From: Thiotrichales bacterium 19S3-11
GTDB lineage: Bacteria > Pseudomonadota > Gammaproteobacteria > Francisellales > Francisellaceae
NCBI GenBank assembly: GCA_021713295.1
Contig: JAKJJU010000008.1
Span: 20,832 to 84,831, forward strand
DNA length: 64,000 nt
Direction of reading: 5' to 3'
The notes beneath the pieces were generated by a model that made no database searches, had not been told where the DNA came from, and was given only the letters and a program-made list of their open reading frames with translations. This document shows, in pieces, positions 1 through 9,981 of this stretch (positions within the stretch are counted from its first letter, which is position 1; every line of letters begins with the position of its first letter). Both the position numbers and the translations under genes were made by a program.

Positions 1-1225
1 TACTTCTCGCTGAAGCAGTTATTATATCCGGCTCATTTAACTTTGGTGAAAAAAATACAACTGGCCGTCCAAACGTATCTTTAATACGACTAGCGGCAAT
101 GCCATGCACGCCTGCATGACCATCTTCAAGATAAATGCAAATGGATGCCTTATCCTTATCAAGTTGCGCCTTAGCATCATTAAGAGCTTGATCTAACATT
201 TTCTTTTGAATTGCTTTACGCATTTGATTTTGTTTACTTAATTCATCAACCCAACAAATAGCTTCATCTTTAGATTCAGATAATAAAAAACTTACGGAAG
301 AATAAGCATCAGATAAACGGCCATCACTATTTAATAACGGTCCAACTGTAAACCCTAAGTATTCCGCATTAATTTTATATGGAAATATTTGACGTATTGC
401 TTGCCAACACGGTCTCGTTGAATCAGCAATTTGCCTTAATCCTGCTTTTACAACTGCACGATTATTAACACTTTTAGCCATTGAAACACAATCAGCAACC
501 GTTCCCACAGCAACAAAATCAAGCACACTTTTTAAATCAACTGATTGCGCAATATCCCCACGCTCAATTAAACGTTTTCTTACCGCAGCCATTAATAACC
601 AAGCAACCATACAACCTGCGATAAATGGGTCAGGAAACTTACAATCATCCCGAGTTGGATTCAAAACTGCAATAGCACTTTTAGGAATACCCTCTAATGC
701 AATAGCATGATGATCAGTAACAATAACGTCAATTCCTTGTGATTTAAGTAGTCTGATTCTGGGCTCATCCGTACTACCATTGTCCGCAGTAATAATCAAA
801 CTGGGTCTAATGGCATCATTTAGAATACGCTTCGCTAATGCATCCGACAAACCATAACCCTCTTCCATGCGATGGCCAATATAAGAGCGAAGCTTTTCTT
901 TAGGATGCTCAAACCATTTGGTTAATGCCTCAAATATGACTGCATGAGAAGTTTGTCCGTCACAATCATGATCTGTCTCAATACCAATAATTTCTTGATT
1001 GGCTAACGCCTCGATTAAACGCTGGCTTGCCTTGTCCATATCCGCTAATAAAAATGGATTGTCTAAAAATGAAAGTTTAGGCTGTGCAACTTGTTCAGCT
1101 TTATCAAAACCTTCAGGTAAACGAGCAGCTATAATTTTTGATAATAACTCCGGAATACCTGAACGGCACAAATTTTGATATATTTTCTGATTGACAGAAC
1201 GCTCTTTAATTAATGGTTTTAACAT
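1..1225 (-). CDS. recJ: Single-stranded-DNA-specific 5'-3' exonuclease RecJ, C-terminus beyond window
   Basis: The frame read from the ATG at 1225 towards position 1 has no stop, so the gene runs off the left edge; about 408 N-terminal residues are present. The translation carries the DHH-phosphoesterase hallmarks: TDHDCDG near residue 83 and VTDHHAI near residue 152, followed by the DHHA1-type region (EDGHAGVHGIAASR near residue 380). RecJ degrades single-stranded DNA 5' to 3' with Mn/Mg at the DHH site and acts in recombination and mismatch or base-excision repair. No disruption is seen in the visible part. The AI-2E permease gene follows on the same strand, head to tail. Confidence 0.93.
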   Translation of the reverse strand, partial: MLKPLIKERSVNQKIYQNLCRSGIPELLSKIIAARLPEGFDKAEQVAQPKLSFLDNPFLLADMDKASQRLIEALANQEIIGIETDHDCDGQTSHAVIFEALTKWFEHPKEKLRSYIGHRMEEGYGLSDALAKRILNDAIRPSLIITADNGSTDEPRIRLLKSQGIDVIVTDHHAIALEGIPKSAIAVLNPTRDDCKFPDPFIAGCMVAWLLMAAVRKRLIERGDIAQSVDLKSVLDFVAVGTVADCVSMAKSVNNRAVVKAGLRQIADSTRPCWQAIRQIFPYKINAEYLGFTVGPLLNSDGRLSDAYSSVSFLLSESKDEAICWVDELSKQNQMRKAIQKKMLDQALNDAKAQLDKDKASICIYLEDGHAGVHGIAASRIKDTFGRPVVFFSPKLNEPDIITASARS

Positions 1226-1261
1226 AAACTTAAACTGCCCTAAATAAGGTTTATTATAAAA

Positions 1262-2374
1262 CTAAGCACTTGTTAATGCACTTACTTGCCTATTTTTACG
1301 ATTGGCCCGCTGAATATGGGCAAAGCAGACATTAACCGTTGCTTTTACTAATGATGCAAGCGGAATTGCAAAAAACAATCCCCAAAAGCCCCAAATACCA
1401 CCAAAAAATAATACTGCAGCAATCACTGCTATTGGGTGCAAATTAACAGCCTCTGAAAATAATAGAGGGACTAAGACATTGCCATCTAATGCTTGAATTA
1501 TAAAATATACCAATAAAACATACACTAAAGTCATACTTAAACCAAACTGCATAACTGCTACAATAACAACGGGTATCGTGATAATTACCATACCCACATA
1601 GGGTATAATCACCGACAAACCAACACCGACTGCTAATAACAAGGCATAATTCATACCAAAAATGATAAATCCTATATAGGTTACCGTACCAACAATAATA
1701 AGTTCAAAACACTTACCCTTTACATAATTTGATAATTGTGGCTTTAACTCATCCCAAACCTGAATTACAGCGCCCCTTTGCTGCGGCAATAAGCCAGTAA
1801 CCCAATGAATTAATTGTTGCTTATCTTTTAAGTAAAAAAATACTGATAGAGGAACTAAAAAGGCATAAACCAATAAATAAACAACACTCGGTAAAGAAGA
1901 AATAGACAACGACACTAACGTTTTACCAAAGCTTGCTAACCTTGCCATTTGCACATTAGCGCCTGCATTTAATATTGAATCTATTTGTGTGGTTGATAGA
2001 TATTGTGGATAACGCTCCGATAATGCATAAAGTTGAGTTTTAAATGATGTATAAATATCAGGCAGAGACCTTGCCAACTCAACCGCTTGATGAATAATCA
2101 TTGGAACTAAAAATAAGAAAATAGCACAAACAAATGCTAAAAATACTAAAAAGACAATAATGACAGATAGCGTTTGAGAAATTTTTAAATAACGATGTAA
2201 AAATTTAACCGGCGTATCTAAGATAAAGGCAATGACGATACCTGCTAATAATGGCGCTAATATTGCACCAAAAAAGCTTAAAAATAAAAAAACAACAACA
2301 AGAACTAAGATAAAAACTGCTGTTTCCATTGAATCAAAGCGAGATTTATACCATCGAGAAATAAAGTCAAGCAT
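1262..2374 (-). CDS. AI-2E family transporter (PerM/YhhT type)
   Basis: About 370 residues with seven or eight hydrophobic segments and the usual AI-2E/UPF0118 layout: two N-terminal helices, a soluble central portion (about residues 95-160), then closely packed helices ending in GGIWGFWGLFFAIPLASLVK. Family members are inner-membrane permeases; substrates differ (autoinducer-2 for TqsA, Na+/H+ in others) and cannot be told here. The open frame extends to a TTG at 2389, but the ATG at 2374 lies next to GAAGGA and begins MLDFISRW; neither start has ideal Shine-Dalgarno spacing. It lies just downstream of recJ's start, on the same strand. Confidence 0.85.
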   Translation of the reverse strand: MLDFISRWYKSRFDSMETAVFILVLVVVFLFLSFFGAILAPLLAGIVIAFILDTPVKFLHRYLKISQTLSVIIVFLVFLAFVCAIFLFLVPMIIHQAVELARSLPDIYTSFKTQLYALSERYPQYLSTTQIDSILNAGANVQMARLASFGKTLVSLSISSLPSVVYLLVYAFLVPLSVFFYLKDKQQLIHWVTGLLPQQRGAVIQVWDELKPQLSNYVKGKCFELIIVGTVTYIGFIIFGMNYALLLAVGVGLSVIIPYVGMVIITIPVVIVAVMQFGLSMTLVYVLLVYFIIQALDGNVLVPLLFSEAVNLHPIAVIAAVLFFGGIWGFWGLFFAIPLASLVKATVNVCFAHIQRANRKNRQVSALTSA

Positions 2375-2506
2375 TCCTTCTGATCCCAAAATTGTAATAT
2401 CATTTAAAACTTTGCTCCAGTTTGCCTGACTGTAATAAACCGTGCAAGTGAATTTTTCTTATGCTAAAGTCAAGTGTAGTATAACTAGTAATGGAGATAT
2501 TAGTGG

Positions 2507-3757
2507 ATGCAGCAAGAAAAAGGCTTAACTAAAAAAATTCTAATTGGTATTGTTCTCGGTTTAATAGTTGGCCTAGCATTACACCCTTTTGCAAGTAATC
2601 AATGGATTTATGCCTACCTAACTGAAGGCCTACTTGATACACTGGGTGTGATCTTTATTACGCTTATGAAAATGTTGGTTGTTCCACTAATATTTGTATC
2701 AATTGTCTGTGGCGCGAGTAATTTATCAGATCCTAAATCACTTGGTCGTATTGGCATTAAAACTCTACTACTTTACTTATTAACCACAGCAGTTGCTATT
2801 ACCTTCGCTATTACTTTTGCAAGTCTATTTCAAGTAGGTAAAGGTGCCGATTTTCAAATTGACTTATCAACAATTGAAATTAGCGCTCCTAACACAATGA
2901 AGGAAACACTACTAAGTTTATTTACCGCCAACCCAATTGCTGCTTTAGCTCAAGGCAACATGCTTCAAATTATTGTTTTTTCTTTGCTTTTTGGAGTATC
3001 AATTAGCCTAAGCGGAGAAGCAGGCTCAAGAATCAAAACTTTTTTTGATGATATTAATGCTGTTATTATGTCCTTAGTTCATATCGTACTACGTTTTACC
3101 CCCTACGGTGTATTTGCATTAATTGCTAAATTAGCAATTACAACTGAACCTGAAAAAATCTTACATTTACTTGGCTATTTTGCTACTGTACTATTCGTGC
3201 TATTTGTACATTTATTTATTACAAACTCATTTCTACTTGGCATACTAGGTCGTTTAAACCCAATTATATTTTTTAAAAAAATGCTCCCTAATCAATTATT
3301 TGCATTTTCAACATCCAGCAGTAATGCAACAATCCCTGTAACTCTTGAAACTGTAGAAAACCATTTGGGTGTAAATAAACGCGTTTCAGGCTTTACTGTG
3401 CCATTAGGTGCAACTATCAACATGGATGGTACATCAATTATGCAAGGCGTTGCTACTGTATTTATTGCACATGTTTATAATATTGATTTAAGTCTAAGTG
3501 CTTATTTAATTATTATTGCCACTGCAACATTAAGCTCTATAGGAACTGCAGGCATACCCAGTGTTGGTCTAATTACCTTAACTTTAGTACTAACTCAAGT
3601 TGGTCTTCCTGTTGAAGGAATTGCATTAATTATAGGTATCGATCGTATTCTAGATATGGTTAGAACCGCTGTAAATATTACAGGTGATGCTGCCGTTACA
3701 ACCCTTGTTGCAAAAAGTGAAAAAGAAATCAATTTAGACTGTTATAACGCGGCATAA
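2507..3757 (+). CDS. Dicarboxylate/amino acid:cation symporter (DAACS family)
   Basis: A 416-residue polytopic membrane protein of the GltP/GltPh/DctA family, which moves acidic amino acids or C4-dicarboxylates together with Na+ or H+. Visible hallmarks are the serine-rich re-entrant loop STSSSNATIPVTLE near residue 270, the NMDGTS cation-binding motif near residue 305, the second hairpin SSIGTAGIPSVG near residue 345, and DRILDMVRTAVNITGDA near residue 380, where the family's substrate-binding Asp and Asn lie. A GGAG Shine-Dalgarno at 2493-2496 sits 10 bases before ATG. The gene is monocistronic and divergent from the AI-2E permease. Substrate within the family is not resolved. Confidence 0.92.
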   Translation: MQQEKGLTKKILIGIVLGLIVGLALHPFASNQWIYAYLTEGLLDTLGVIFITLMKMLVVPLIFVSIVCGASNLSDPKSLGRIGIKTLLLYLLTTAVAITFAITFASLFQVGKGADFQIDLSTIEISAPNTMKETLLSLFTANPIAALAQGNMLQIIVFSLLFGVSISLSGEAGSRIKTFFDDINAVIMSLVHIVLRFTPYGVFALIAKLAITTEPEKILHLLGYFATVLFVLFVHLFITNSFLLGILGRLNPIIFFKKMLPNQLFAFSTSSSNATIPVTLETVENHLGVNKRVSGFTVPLGATINMDGTSIMQGVATVFIAHVYNIDLSLSAYLIIIATATLSSIGTAGIPSVGLITLTLVLTQVGLPVEGIALIIGIDRILDMVRTAVNITGDAAVTTLVAKSEKEINLDCYNAA

Positions 3758-3779
3758 CTCAATCTATTTTTATTAACGA

Positions 3780-3810
3780 TTGTGCTTATATCAATGGAGT
3801 TCGCTATAAT
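3780..3810 (+). promoter_or_regulatory. Possible sigma-70 promoter for the TTL-like gene
   Basis: A perfect -10 hexamer TATAAT lies at 3805-3810, 36 bases before the ATG at 3847. The best -35 candidate, TTGTGC at 3780-3785, would need a 19-base spacer, so the -35 assignment is weak. Confidence 0.4.
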
Positions 3811-3846
3811 TATTTATATAACAATACTAGCGGACACCTCAAGCTA

Positions 3847-4980
3847 ATGGCTGATATTCAAAAAAAGTTTAAAATTTATTTAGATCCTGCGTCTTCTTGT
3901 GCTAGGTCTGCACTTAAAGCATCTAATATGATGCTTACACCAGATGTAAATTGTGCAAATATATTATGGCTTAGAAAAGGGTATCAGGCTTACTACAATA
4001 ATTTAAGGTCATTCCAATGGCTTAATCATTTTCCAAATGAAACTAATTTAAGTAATAAGGGCAAACTTACTGAAAATTTAAAGCAATACGATACAGTAAC
4101 TAGTTCAGATTTAAGCATTTCAGAGTTTTATCAAGAGAGTTATTGCCTTTATGATAAAGGAGAAATTTATGCTTTCCTAGATACAATCTCAAGAAATGAT
4201 ACAATCTGGATATTAAAGCCAAATACTTTATCTAAAGGAAGAGGCATTAAAATAGTACCAAAAACTAGTAAATTCAGTCAGTTACTCTCTAATATTAAAT
4301 ACCCTTATCAGCTTCAATTTGATAATCAAGCCCCATGTCAATATATTGCTCAACGTTATATTAAAAACCCTCTTCTATTAAACAACCGAAAATCTGAAAT
4401 TAGAATATATTGGTTAATTACAAGCCTAAATCCTTTAGTTGCTTTCGTCTATTCTCAAGGCACCGTCCGGCTAAATAGTGAGGCATTCCAATTAGCTAAC
4501 TTTGATAATCCGCTGATACATATCACTAACATATACCAACAAAAAAAATATAATAAAAATATTAATAACCAACGTTTAAAATGGTCATTTGATGAATTAG
4601 ATCAATATCTTTATTTAAAAAATATCACGCAAGAGAAAAACTTTAGTCAAAGCATGCTCATACCAAAAATCAAACAAATATTATTCTATGTCCTTAATGC
4701 AACTAAAAATAAATTAAATAATAACCTATTAAATGAAGGCTATTTTGGACTCTATGGTGCTGACTTTATCCTTGATAGCAACTTACAACCTTGGCTTACT
4801 GAAATTCAAAAGGGGCCTGGTCTTAGTTGGAGTGACCCCATCAAAAAAGGTCTGATACCGCCTATGCTTAACGAAACCATTCAAATTATTTCAGAAATAG
4901 CTTATAAAAAACGGCTAAATCAGAGCCTAACTAATCTAAGCTCAATACAAAATTTTCAATATTTAGTTAATGAAGCTTAA
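3847..4980 (+). CDS. Tubulin-tyrosine-ligase-like ATP-grasp protein
   Basis: A 377-residue protein matching the TTL/TTLL family block by block: WILKPN (121-126, family ATP-contact Lys), SKGRGI (129-134, phosphate loop), QRYIKNPLLL (169-178), RKSEIRIY (181-188), R208 and HITN (225-228), GLYGADFILD (301-310) and PWLTEIQKGPGL (315-326). TTL enzymes ligate an amino acid to a protein carboxylate using ATP. The metal-binding E-x-N of eukaryotic enzymes appears here as E-I-Q (319-321), so activity may differ. There is no signal peptide or membrane segment. Flanking genes (symporter, ada) give no pathway. TTL domains are mainly eukaryotic; a secreted effector or a bacterial protein ligase are both possible. 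Confidence 0.8.
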   Translation: MADIQKKFKIYLDPASSCARSALKASNMMLTPDVNCANILWLRKGYQAYYNNLRSFQWLNHFPNETNLSNKGKLTENLKQYDTVTSSDLSISEFYQESYCLYDKGEIYAFLDTISRNDTIWILKPNTLSKGRGIKIVPKTSKFSQLLSNIKYPYQLQFDNQAPCQYIAQRYIKNPLLLNNRKSEIRIYWLITSLNPLVAFVYSQGTVRLNSEAFQLANFDNPLIHITNIYQQKKYNKNINNQRLKWSFDELDQYLYLKNITQEKNFSQSMLIPKIKQILFYVLNATKNKLNNNLLNEGYFGLYGADFILDSNLQPWLTEIQKGPGLSWSDPIKKGLIPPMLNETIQIISEIAYKKRLNQSLTNLSSIQNFQYLVNEA

Positions 4981-4982
4981 TC

Positions 4983-6035
4983 TTAAACATTTGTATGTCT
5001 ATTTTTCTCATGCTTCAATAACCAATCCTTCCTAGAAATACCACCACCATAGCCACCTAATGCCCCATTTGCATTAATTACACGGTGACAGGGAATAATA
5101 ATTGCCAGCTGATTGGCGCCATTGGCATTTGCAACAGCACGGAATGCCTTAGGGTGATCTATGGCCTTGGCTACTTCAAGATAAGATAATGTTTTACCTG
5201 GTTGAATTTCTTGCAGCGTATGCCAAACTTTTTTCTGAAATTCAGAACCCAATAAATAAATTGGCGTTATAAACTTGAATGATTTAGCTGAAAAATAAGC
5301 CATTAATTCACTTTTAATTTGTTCAATTATCTTCGTACTACCTGGTATAACACCCAGTTTCAGGCGTTTTCTCAATCGCTCAATTTCTCTTTCTAAGCCT
5401 CTGCGCTCAATAAATTCAAGTAAATACAGATAATCATTATCTGCAATTGCAATCATTGGCCCTAAGGGTGAATCAATCCAGCTAGCTGATAAGACTTTAC
5501 CATCTGTTCGATTGGGCACTGTACCCATAATTTTTGAAAATGCATCACAAAAGCCACTGGCTGAGTCATAACCTGCCTCTAACTGTGAATCTATCACAGA
5601 AGCACCTAATTTAATTTGCTTCATTGCCAAACCCATTCTTCTTGATCTAGCATACTCTATAAAAGTCATATTAAATCGTTTTTTAAACTGCCTCCTTGCT
5701 GTTGACTCATCAACACCAATTGCTCTGAAATCTTCATCTTTCCAACGCTTAGTCGGATCTTTTTCTACAACTTCAATCAGTTTCTTAATAACAGAAGACA
5801 TCTGGTGCGGTGGTAATAAAGGCTTGCAGCGTTGACAAGGTCTATAAGCAGCTAATAGGGCTTCTTTAGCTGTTTCAAAAAACTCACAATTTTCAAAATT
5901 GGGCTTTTTAGCAGGGCATGAAGCATGGCAAAAAATACCGGTTGTTTTTACGCCTACATAAAAAAGTCCATCATATTTGGCATTTTTTTCAATCAATGCC
6001 TGATAGTATCGTTGTTTCTTCTGTTCAGCAATCAT
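4983..6035 (-). CDS. ada: Bifunctional DNA repair methyltransferase / regulator Ada
   Basis: A full-length, 350-residue Ada. The N-terminal zinc domain has C36, C40, C67 and C70 (GIFCHASCPAK and RPCQRC), where the first cysteine of the E. coli protein accepts methyl groups from phosphotriesters and converts Ada into an activator. An AraC-type helix-turn-helix follows (about 95-175). The C-terminal O6-alkylguanine transferase domain has the active-site IPCHRV with C316 and then GGYGGG. It repairs methylated DNA and, by family knowledge, switches on the adaptive response. It ends two bases from the convergent TTL-like gene. No alkB or alkA lies next to it. Confidence 0.95.
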   Translation of the reverse strand: MIAEQKKQRYYQALIEKNAKYDGLFYVGVKTTGIFCHASCPAKKPNFENCEFFETAKEALLAAYRPCQRCKPLLPPHQMSSVIKKLIEVVEKDPTKRWKDEDFRAIGVDESTARRQFKKRFNMTFIEYARSRRMGLAMKQIKLGASVIDSQLEAGYDSASGFCDAFSKIMGTVPNRTDGKVLSASWIDSPLGPMIAIADNDYLYLLEFIERRGLEREIERLRKRLKLGVIPGSTKIIEQIKSELMAYFSAKSFKFITPIYLLGSEFQKKVWHTLQEIQPGKTLSYLEVAKAIDHPKAFRAVANANGANQLAIIIPCHRVINANGALGGYGGGISRKDWLLKHEKNRHTNV

Positions 6036-6185
6036 TTTATTTTCTCTATTTTAGCTAGTATTAGACATACTATATCAAGCTTTTACAAGCATTGCTTACG
6101 AAAATCAGGCATGGAATTTTTGTAGAATGGAAAGTTTAACTTTATGATTATATTATTAAATAGACTTATTTTTTTGAAAGGTGAC

Positions 6186-8153
6186 TTAATCACCCTGAGG
6201 TATAGGATCACCTAAATCTTTATTAGGCTTAGCTGGTTTTTCAGTTTCAGTATCTTCCGATGCTTTGGTTTCACCTTTTGTTTTATCCTGATTATTTTTC
6301 TTTTTTTCTCCCAAACTTACAGTCCAATCACCAGGTTCACGTACTTCTTGACGATCCATTAAATCATCAACTTGCGCCGCATCTAAAGTTTCATATTTCA
6401 TTAATGCATCAGCCATTGAATGTAGTATATCAACATTATCAGTTAACAAGCGATAAGCACGAGCATAATTACGATCAATAATATCACGCACTTCAACATC
6501 AATGTTTGCAGCTGTTTTTTCAGAAAATGCTGGAGCAGAGTTTCTACCCATTGAATGCCCCAAAAATGGATGCTCATCTTCTTCAGCATATAGTAATGGG
6601 CCCATTTTATCTGATAGCCCCCACTTAGTTACCATGCTACGTGCGATATTTGTAGCAACTTGAATATCATTAGCTGCACCGGTTGTGACATTCTCATCGC
6701 CAAAAATAAGCGCTTCAGCAATACGGCCACCGTACAAAGATGATAAACGACTCTCTAATTCTTCTTTACTTTGACTAACTTGATCGCCTTCAGGTAAATA
6801 CATCGTCACACCCAAAGCTCTGCCTCGTGGAATAATACTAACCTTATAAACCGGGTCATGTGACGGTACTAAGCGCCCGATAATAGCATGTCCGGCTTCG
6901 TGATATGCCGTTAAACGCTTCTCATTTTCACTCATAGCCATTGAGCGGCGTTCACTACCCATTAAAATTTTATCTTTGGCCAATTCTAACTCTTCCATGC
7001 CAACTTTAGTCTTATTAAATCGAGCTGCAAATAATGCTGCTTCATTAACAAGATTAGCCAACTGTGCACCAGAGAATCCCGGTGTACCACGTGCAACCCA
7101 ATCTGCACGCACATCATCACCAAGTGGCACATTTTTCATATGCACTTTCAAAATTTGTTCTCGCCCTTTAACTGAAGGTAAACCAACCGTCACTTCACGG
7201 TCAAAGCGACCAGGTCGCAATAACGCAGGGTCCAATACATCCGGTCTATTCGTTGCTGCAATAACAATAACGCCTTCATTACCCGAAAAACCATCCATTT
7301 CAACAAGCATCTGGTTCAGTGTCTGTTCACGCTCATCATGCCCTCCGCCTAAACCAGCACCACGATGACGACCCACTGCATCAATTTCATCAATAAATAT
7401 AATACATGGTGAACGTTTCTTAGCTTGTTCAAACATATCACGCACACGAGAAGCACCAACACCTACAAACATTTCAACAAAGTCTGAGCCAGAAATTGAG
7501 AAAAAAGGAACCTTTGCTTCCCCTGCAATTGCTCTAGCTAATAGTGTCTTACCTGTTCCTGGTGGTCCAACCATTAATACACCTCGAGGTATTTTACCTC
7601 CTAAGCGTTGATACTTCGTTGGATCACGTAAAAAATCTATAATTTCTGCGACTTCTTCTTTTGCTTCATCAACACCTGCCACATCATCAAGGGTTACCTT
7701 AACTTGATCTTCACCTAATAATTTAGCCTTGCTCTTACCAAATGAAAAAGCACCGCCTTTTCCTCCACCACTCATTGCCCGCATGAGGAAAATCCAGATA
7801 ATCACCAATAAAATTATTGGGAATCCATTAATTAACAATCTTAATAAAACGCTATCTTGTTGAGGAGGCTTCGCTGTAATATCGACTTTATGCTTAAGCA
7901 TTTGGTCAACCACAAATGGATCATTCCAAGGTAAATAAGTAACAAAATGCTGTCCCGAAGTCGTTCTTCCTGTAATGGTTCTACCATCAATAGAAACCGA
8001 ACCAACCTGATTATTATCAACCTGACTAATAAAATTAGAATAACTTAACTTATTGGTGGAAGCAGTTTGGCGGTTAAAACTAGAAAATAAAGCAATTAAT
8101 ATGCCTGCAACTACCACCCAAAATAACACATTCTTCCACATATCATTTTTCAT
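6186..8153 (-). CDS. ftsH: ATP-dependent zinc metalloprotease FtsH
   Basis: A 655-residue inner-membrane AAA+ protease. Transmembrane helices lie at about 7-24 and 103-125 and enclose a periplasmic domain. The cytoplasmic part has Walker A GPPGTGKT (196-203), Walker B IIFIDEID (251-258), the second region of homology with RPGRFDRE near 313-320, and the zinc site HEAGH (418-422). The tail from about residue 605 is Lys/Glu/Asp-rich and low complexity. FtsH degrades misfolded membrane proteins and, in E. coli, LpxC and sigma-32, so it links to LPS control. GGTAGAGGTC precedes the ATG. The usual neighbour rlmE/ftsJ is not beside it. Confidence 0.97.
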   Translation of the reverse strand: MKNDMWKNVLFWVVVAGILIALFSSFNRQTASTNKLSYSNFISQVDNNQVGSVSIDGRTITGRTTSGQHFVTYLPWNDPFVVDQMLKHKVDITAKPPQQDSVLLRLLINGFPIILLVIIWIFLMRAMSGGGKGGAFSFGKSKAKLLGEDQVKVTLDDVAGVDEAKEEVAEIIDFLRDPTKYQRLGGKIPRGVLMVGPPGTGKTLLARAIAGEAKVPFFSISGSDFVEMFVGVGASRVRDMFEQAKKRSPCIIFIDEIDAVGRHRGAGLGGGHDEREQTLNQMLVEMDGFSGNEGVIVIAATNRPDVLDPALLRPGRFDREVTVGLPSVKGREQILKVHMKNVPLGDDVRADWVARGTPGFSGAQLANLVNEAALFAARFNKTKVGMEELELAKDKILMGSERRSMAMSENEKRLTAYHEAGHAIIGRLVPSHDPVYKVSIIPRGRALGVTMYLPEGDQVSQSKEELESRLSSLYGGRIAEALIFGDENVTTGAANDIQVATNIARSMVTKWGLSDKMGPLLYAEEDEHPFLGHSMGRNSAPAFSEKTAANIDVEVRDIIDRNYARAYRLLTDNVDILHSMADALMKYETLDAAQVDDLMDRQEVREPGDWTVSLGEKKKNNQDKTKGETKASEDTETEKPAKPNKDLGDPIPQGD

Positions 8154-8241
8154 CTAAAAGCGACCTCTACCTTCTTAAAAATAACCAAATGCAACAATAA
8201 GTATAACATAATGATCTGTTAGTATCATCTCTAGTTCATTT

Positions 8242-9948
8242 TCATTGCGTTGAGCACATGATAGCACCATAAGCTTCAAGTTGCCAATCCCCTGTAGCAA
8301 ATTGATGTGCAATTGGAATCATTCTACCAGCGCCAAATGACCGATGCTGGAGGCGAATAATTGGTGGTGCTTGCTTGCGTTTAAACTCAGCTTTATCAAT
8401 TAAAGTTAAAATTTCTCTTATTTCATGCTCATTCAACGCACTAGCTCGTTGTTTTAAATGAGCTAACTCATCATCATCCAGCAAATCACCTTCAATTGAA
8501 AGTTTTAATACGGCATCAAGCAAATCATAATCTGGTAGACTATCTGAATCCTTTTGATCTTCAGAAAGTTCTGCTGATGGTGCTTTTTCAATGATGGCTC
8601 GAGGAATTATATTATCATGATTCATGTTGATGTAATTAGCCACCTCATAAACATCTGTTTTATACAAATCACCAATAATATTAATTCCTCCATTCATATC
8701 ACCATAAAGTGTTGCATAACCAACTGACAACTCACTTTTATTTCCACAGGATATAACCAATAGCCCAAACTCATTAGCATACTCCATAACAATCCTACCA
8801 CGAATGCGTGCCTGCATATTTTCACAAGTTAAACGCGATGGTTGTTTGTTAAATGCATCATTAAAAAGCCTACAACTTAATTGATAATCTTCAGCAATTG
8901 CTCGATTATACAATTTAACACCTAAATTTTGACAAAGCACTTCAGAGTCTTTAACACTTCCCTCAGATGAGTAAATTGAAGGCATTGTTATTGCATGTAC
9001 TTGCTCAGGTCCAAGCGCCAAGGTTGCTATGACTAGCGTCAAAGCACTATCTATTCCTCCTGATAGTGCAATAACAACCCCTTTAAATTGACATTTATTA
9101 ACATAATCGTATAAACCAAGCTTCATTTGCTCTAAAAAAAACGCAGCCTTCGGTGCTACCACATAATCTACTAAAGAACTATTTCGTTGAGTATCCGCTG
9201 TTACTGTTTCTACCGACTCTACGAATGACGGCAATTGATCCTTTAGCTGTCCTAGCTTTGAAACTAAAAAACTTGCCCCATCATAGACAATATCATCATA
9301 ACCACCCACTTGATTCACATAGAAACAAGGGACGCTCAAAGTTACTGCTAATTGACTAAGTAAATCAACGCGCCGCTTATGCTTATTATACTCAGAGGGC
9401 GAGCTATTTAAAGTGACAACGCAATCAAGTTCAGCAACATGATTTTTTAACTTTTCTATTGGGTGATGTGAATATAACTTTTGATTTTGATCCCATAGAT
9501 CTTCACAAATTAAAATACCTATTTTTTTCCCTTTATGTTCAAAAATTGGTAGTTGATCTCCTGCATGAAAATGTCTTGGCTCATTAAATATATTATAGCT
9601 TGGCAATAACTGTTTATGGTAAGTGTAAATAATTTCACCTAAATAGATCACAAGGGCAGAATTATGGTATTGCTTACCTTGATTAACATTTTCTGTAATA
9701 CACCCTAATATAATGACGCAGTTATATTGTTTTGATAGCTCAAGCAACTGCGCTAGATAATCATTTTGTTTTGCTATAAATCCTTTTCTTTCAACAAGGT
9801 CAAAAACATAATATCCACTTAACGCTAACTCTGAAAAGACAATTAAATCAGTCTCATGAGCTTTTTCTATAATCACTTGCCGTATCTTTTGATAGTTATA
9901 TTTAAAATTACCAATAATATAGTCAAGCTGAGCAATTGTTACGTTCAT
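8242..9948 (-). CDS. nadE: Glutamine-dependent NAD+ synthetase
   Basis: A 568-residue two-domain enzyme. The N-terminal nitrilase-like glutaminase has the triad E40 (FSELALSG), K112 (HKQLLPS) and C148 (LICEDLW); the C-terminal synthetase has the PP-loop SGGIDS (296-301). It makes NAD+ from nicotinate adenine dinucleotide with ATP, releasing ammonia from glutamine for its own use. Length is normal for the glutamine-dependent bacterial form (about 540-580) and twice that of the ammonia-only NadE. ATG at 9948 follows GGATTTATAA. It is on the same strand as ftsH and the ABC exporter, with no sign of co-regulation. Confidence 0.95.
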   Translation of the reverse strand: MNVTIAQLDYIIGNFKYNYQKIRQVIIEKAHETDLIVFSELALSGYYVFDLVERKGFIAKQNDYLAQLLELSKQYNCVIILGCITENVNQGKQYHNSALVIYLGEIIYTYHKQLLPSYNIFNEPRHFHAGDQLPIFEHKGKKIGILICEDLWDQNQKLYSHHPIEKLKNHVAELDCVVTLNSSPSEYNKHKRRVDLLSQLAVTLSVPCFYVNQVGGYDDIVYDGASFLVSKLGQLKDQLPSFVESVETVTADTQRNSSLVDYVVAPKAAFFLEQMKLGLYDYVNKCQFKGVVIALSGGIDSALTLVIATLALGPEQVHAITMPSIYSSEGSVKDSEVLCQNLGVKLYNRAIAEDYQLSCRLFNDAFNKQPSRLTCENMQARIRGRIVMEYANEFGLLVISCGNKSELSVGYATLYGDMNGGINIIGDLYKTDVYEVANYINMNHDNIIPRAIIEKAPSAELSEDQKDSDSLPDYDLLDAVLKLSIEGDLLDDDELAHLKQRASALNEHEIREILTLIDKAEFKRKQAPPIIRLQHRSFGAGRMIPIAHQFATGDWQLEAYGAIMCSTQ

Positions 9949-9981
9949 TTATAAATCCAATTTTTTATTTTACTGGTAGGA

